From JBMNFI01 sp050949225 (lineage in GTDB: Bacteria; Bacillota; Dehalobacteriia; UBA4068): DNA of 64,000 nucleotides. Both the position numbers and the translations under genes were made by a program. Below the pieces are notes generated by a model. The model saw nothing but the letters and a program-made list of their open reading frames with translations, did not search any database and was not told the DNA's origin. This document shows, one piece after another, positions 62,936-64,000 of this stretch. The stretch spans positions 496,001 to 560,000 of the forward strand of contig JBMNFI010000001.1 of the NCBI GenBank assembly GCA_050949225.1, read 5' to 3'. Position 1 is the first letter of the stretch, and every line of letters begins with the position of its first letter.

Positions 62936-64000
62936 TTAATTATCGCTTTCACCGGTAAAAACATTGGTTTGCGTCACCGCCGGCAGTTTTTCTACCAGCT
63001 TAACGGTGTCCCCGGCGACCCAATCACCCGGGGAATTAAGCACACGCAGTCCCTTAACAATCTTTGTCCCTTCAATCATAACATCCAAATCATTTTCTAA
63101 ACCGGTTGTAACCACATATTCGCTAAGCAGATAATTATCTTTTGTTTGTTCCAGCAGAGCCAAAATGCATGTTTGACCCGCTTCATTAGTATATACGGCA
63201 TCATAAGGAACCTTCAGAATATTCTGCTGCTCCTCTAAAACGTAATTTATGCGCACATTCATACCAATCTTTAAAGAATCATCGGCATCCGTCACAGCCA
63301 CTTCAACGGCAAACTGCACATCATTACTGCTGATATTTTCACCAAGTTCACTTTTAATGGCAGACGGTGCCACAGAAACAACCTTGCCGTCATAAACTTT
63401 GTCACCGGTAGCATCTGATTTGATCATCACTGCCATACCCGGTTTGATGTTTCCGACATCAAACTCCTTGACAGAAGTTTCGATTTTTAAGCTGTCCGGA
63501 TCTTCAATAATAAATAAAGACCCGGTAGGCATAGCAGTACCCACTTCAGCATAAACAGCCGTAATGATTCCACCTGTGGGTGCCTTAATTGTGCAATTTT
63601 GCAAATCTTCATATAAAGCAGCCAGCTCTAGCACCGTTAAGTCATCCTTAGCCGCCACCTCGCTGCTTTTCCAAGCATTATAATAGGAATCCAATTCTGT
63701 CTGTGCCGCATTTTGACCGGCTTTTTGGCTATTTTGCGCCTGTAAATAAGCCTTATAGGCACTTTGCAGCGTCTCCGCATAAGCAATTAAAGTGCTGTCT
63801 GAAGTAGACAGTGCTGCTTTATATTGGGCATAGGTGTTTTTATAAGTATCTTGAGCATTTTTTAAGGATAACTTAGCTTGTGCCAGCGTATCTTCCAGCA
63901 CCAACACCTGTTGCTCCGCTTCATAATAAGCCGTCGTAGTGGCACTGTATTTTTGAGAAGCGTCGGTTGAAGCAGTTTTTCCTCGACTTAAATCGTTCGA
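62936..64000 (-). CDS. MacA/HlyD-like adaptor protein, 5' end outside window
   Basis: The C-terminal 354 residues of a membrane-fusion-type adaptor; the frame is open to the window edge, so the signal or anchor segment is not seen. A long coiled-coil region (LAQAKLSLKNAQDTYKNTYA) leads into a lipoyl-like half (CTIKAPTGGIITAVYAEVGT) and beta-barrel domain (SVKEFDVGNIKPGMAVMIKS). It heads the operon with the ATPase and permease, giving a MacAB-like system as found in Gram-positives. Confidence 0.9.
   Translation of the reverse strand, partial: SNDLSRGKTASTDASQKYSATTTAYYEAEQQVLVLEDTLAQAKLSLKNAQDTYKNTYAQYKAALSTSDSTLIAYAETLQSAYKAYLQAQNSQKAGQNAAQTELDSYYNAWKSSEVAAKDDLTVLELAALYEDLQNCTIKAPTGGIITAVYAEVGTAMPTGSLFIIEDPDSLKIETSVKEFDVGNIKPGMAVMIKSDATGDKVYDGKVVSVAPSAIKSELGENISSNDVQFAVEVAVTDADDSLKIGMNVRINYVLEEQQNILKVPYDAVYTNEAGQTCILALLEQTKDNYLLSEYVVTTGLENDLDVMIEGTKIVKGLRVLNSPGDWVAGDTVKLVEKLPAVTQTNVFTGESDN

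Overview
The window joins two kinds of DNA. Positions 1 to about 25,300 are the late half of a siphovirus-type prophage, with every gene on the + strand. Positions from about 27,500 to 64,000 are bacterial chromosome, almost all on the - strand and visibly poorer in G+C than the prophage. Between them (about 25,300-27,500) lies a small ABC-transporter/AbrB cassette bordered by two similar 45-bp repeats, each holding a terminator hairpin. The host looks like a low-to-middle G+C Gram-positive of the Clostridia type. This rests on WhiA, RapZ, TrmK, a class B sortase, a class A RNase P RNA and a very large SLH-domain surface protein. The genus cannot be named from the sequence.

Prophage, left to right: terminase small subunit; a ParB-domain DNA methyltransferase; a 'virulence-related' phage protein and two small conserved proteins; terminase large subunit; portal; ClpP-like prohead protease; HK97-type capsid; head fibre; head-tail connectors; major tail protein; a gpG/gpGT pair made by a -1 frameshift (slippery A AAA AAC at 11191-11197); a membrane-rich tape measure; distal tail protein; a LamG-carrying tail endopeptidase; two related small baseplate proteins; a GH18-type tail hydrolase; holin; and amidase with a SPOR domain. 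After a terminator come an HTH/zinc-finger protein, a SHOCT-like protein and two overlapping serine recombinases that probably mobilise the element. The left end of the element is outside the window.

Chromosome, right to left in the direction of transcription: adaptor (cut by the window end), ABC ATPase, MacB-like permease and sortase B (one operon); a ModE-like regulator; trmK; the SLH surface protein; rnpB; a small unknown gene; trmB; thrC. A divergent pair follows: a cold-shock gene and a zinc-ribbon gene. Then come uvrB-uvrA-uvrC, rapZ-whiA (with no yvcK between them), the glycolytic run gap-pgk-tpiA-gpmI-eno, secG, a cysteine desulfurase with thiI, and rnr, smpB and ssrA. smpB stops five bases before the tmRNA begins, and one strong promoter upstream of smpB can serve both.

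The observations most worth checking are the duplicated terminators around the ABC/AbrB cassette and the nearby 14-bp inverted repeat, the smpB-ssrA unit, interleaved inverted repeats between eno and secG, the sortase B/MacB-type operon, two exactly identical 237-bp repeat units in the surface-protein gene, and a leader hairpin touching the ribosome binding site of the zinc-ribbon gene. No CRISPR array, tRNA gene or classical IS element was seen.
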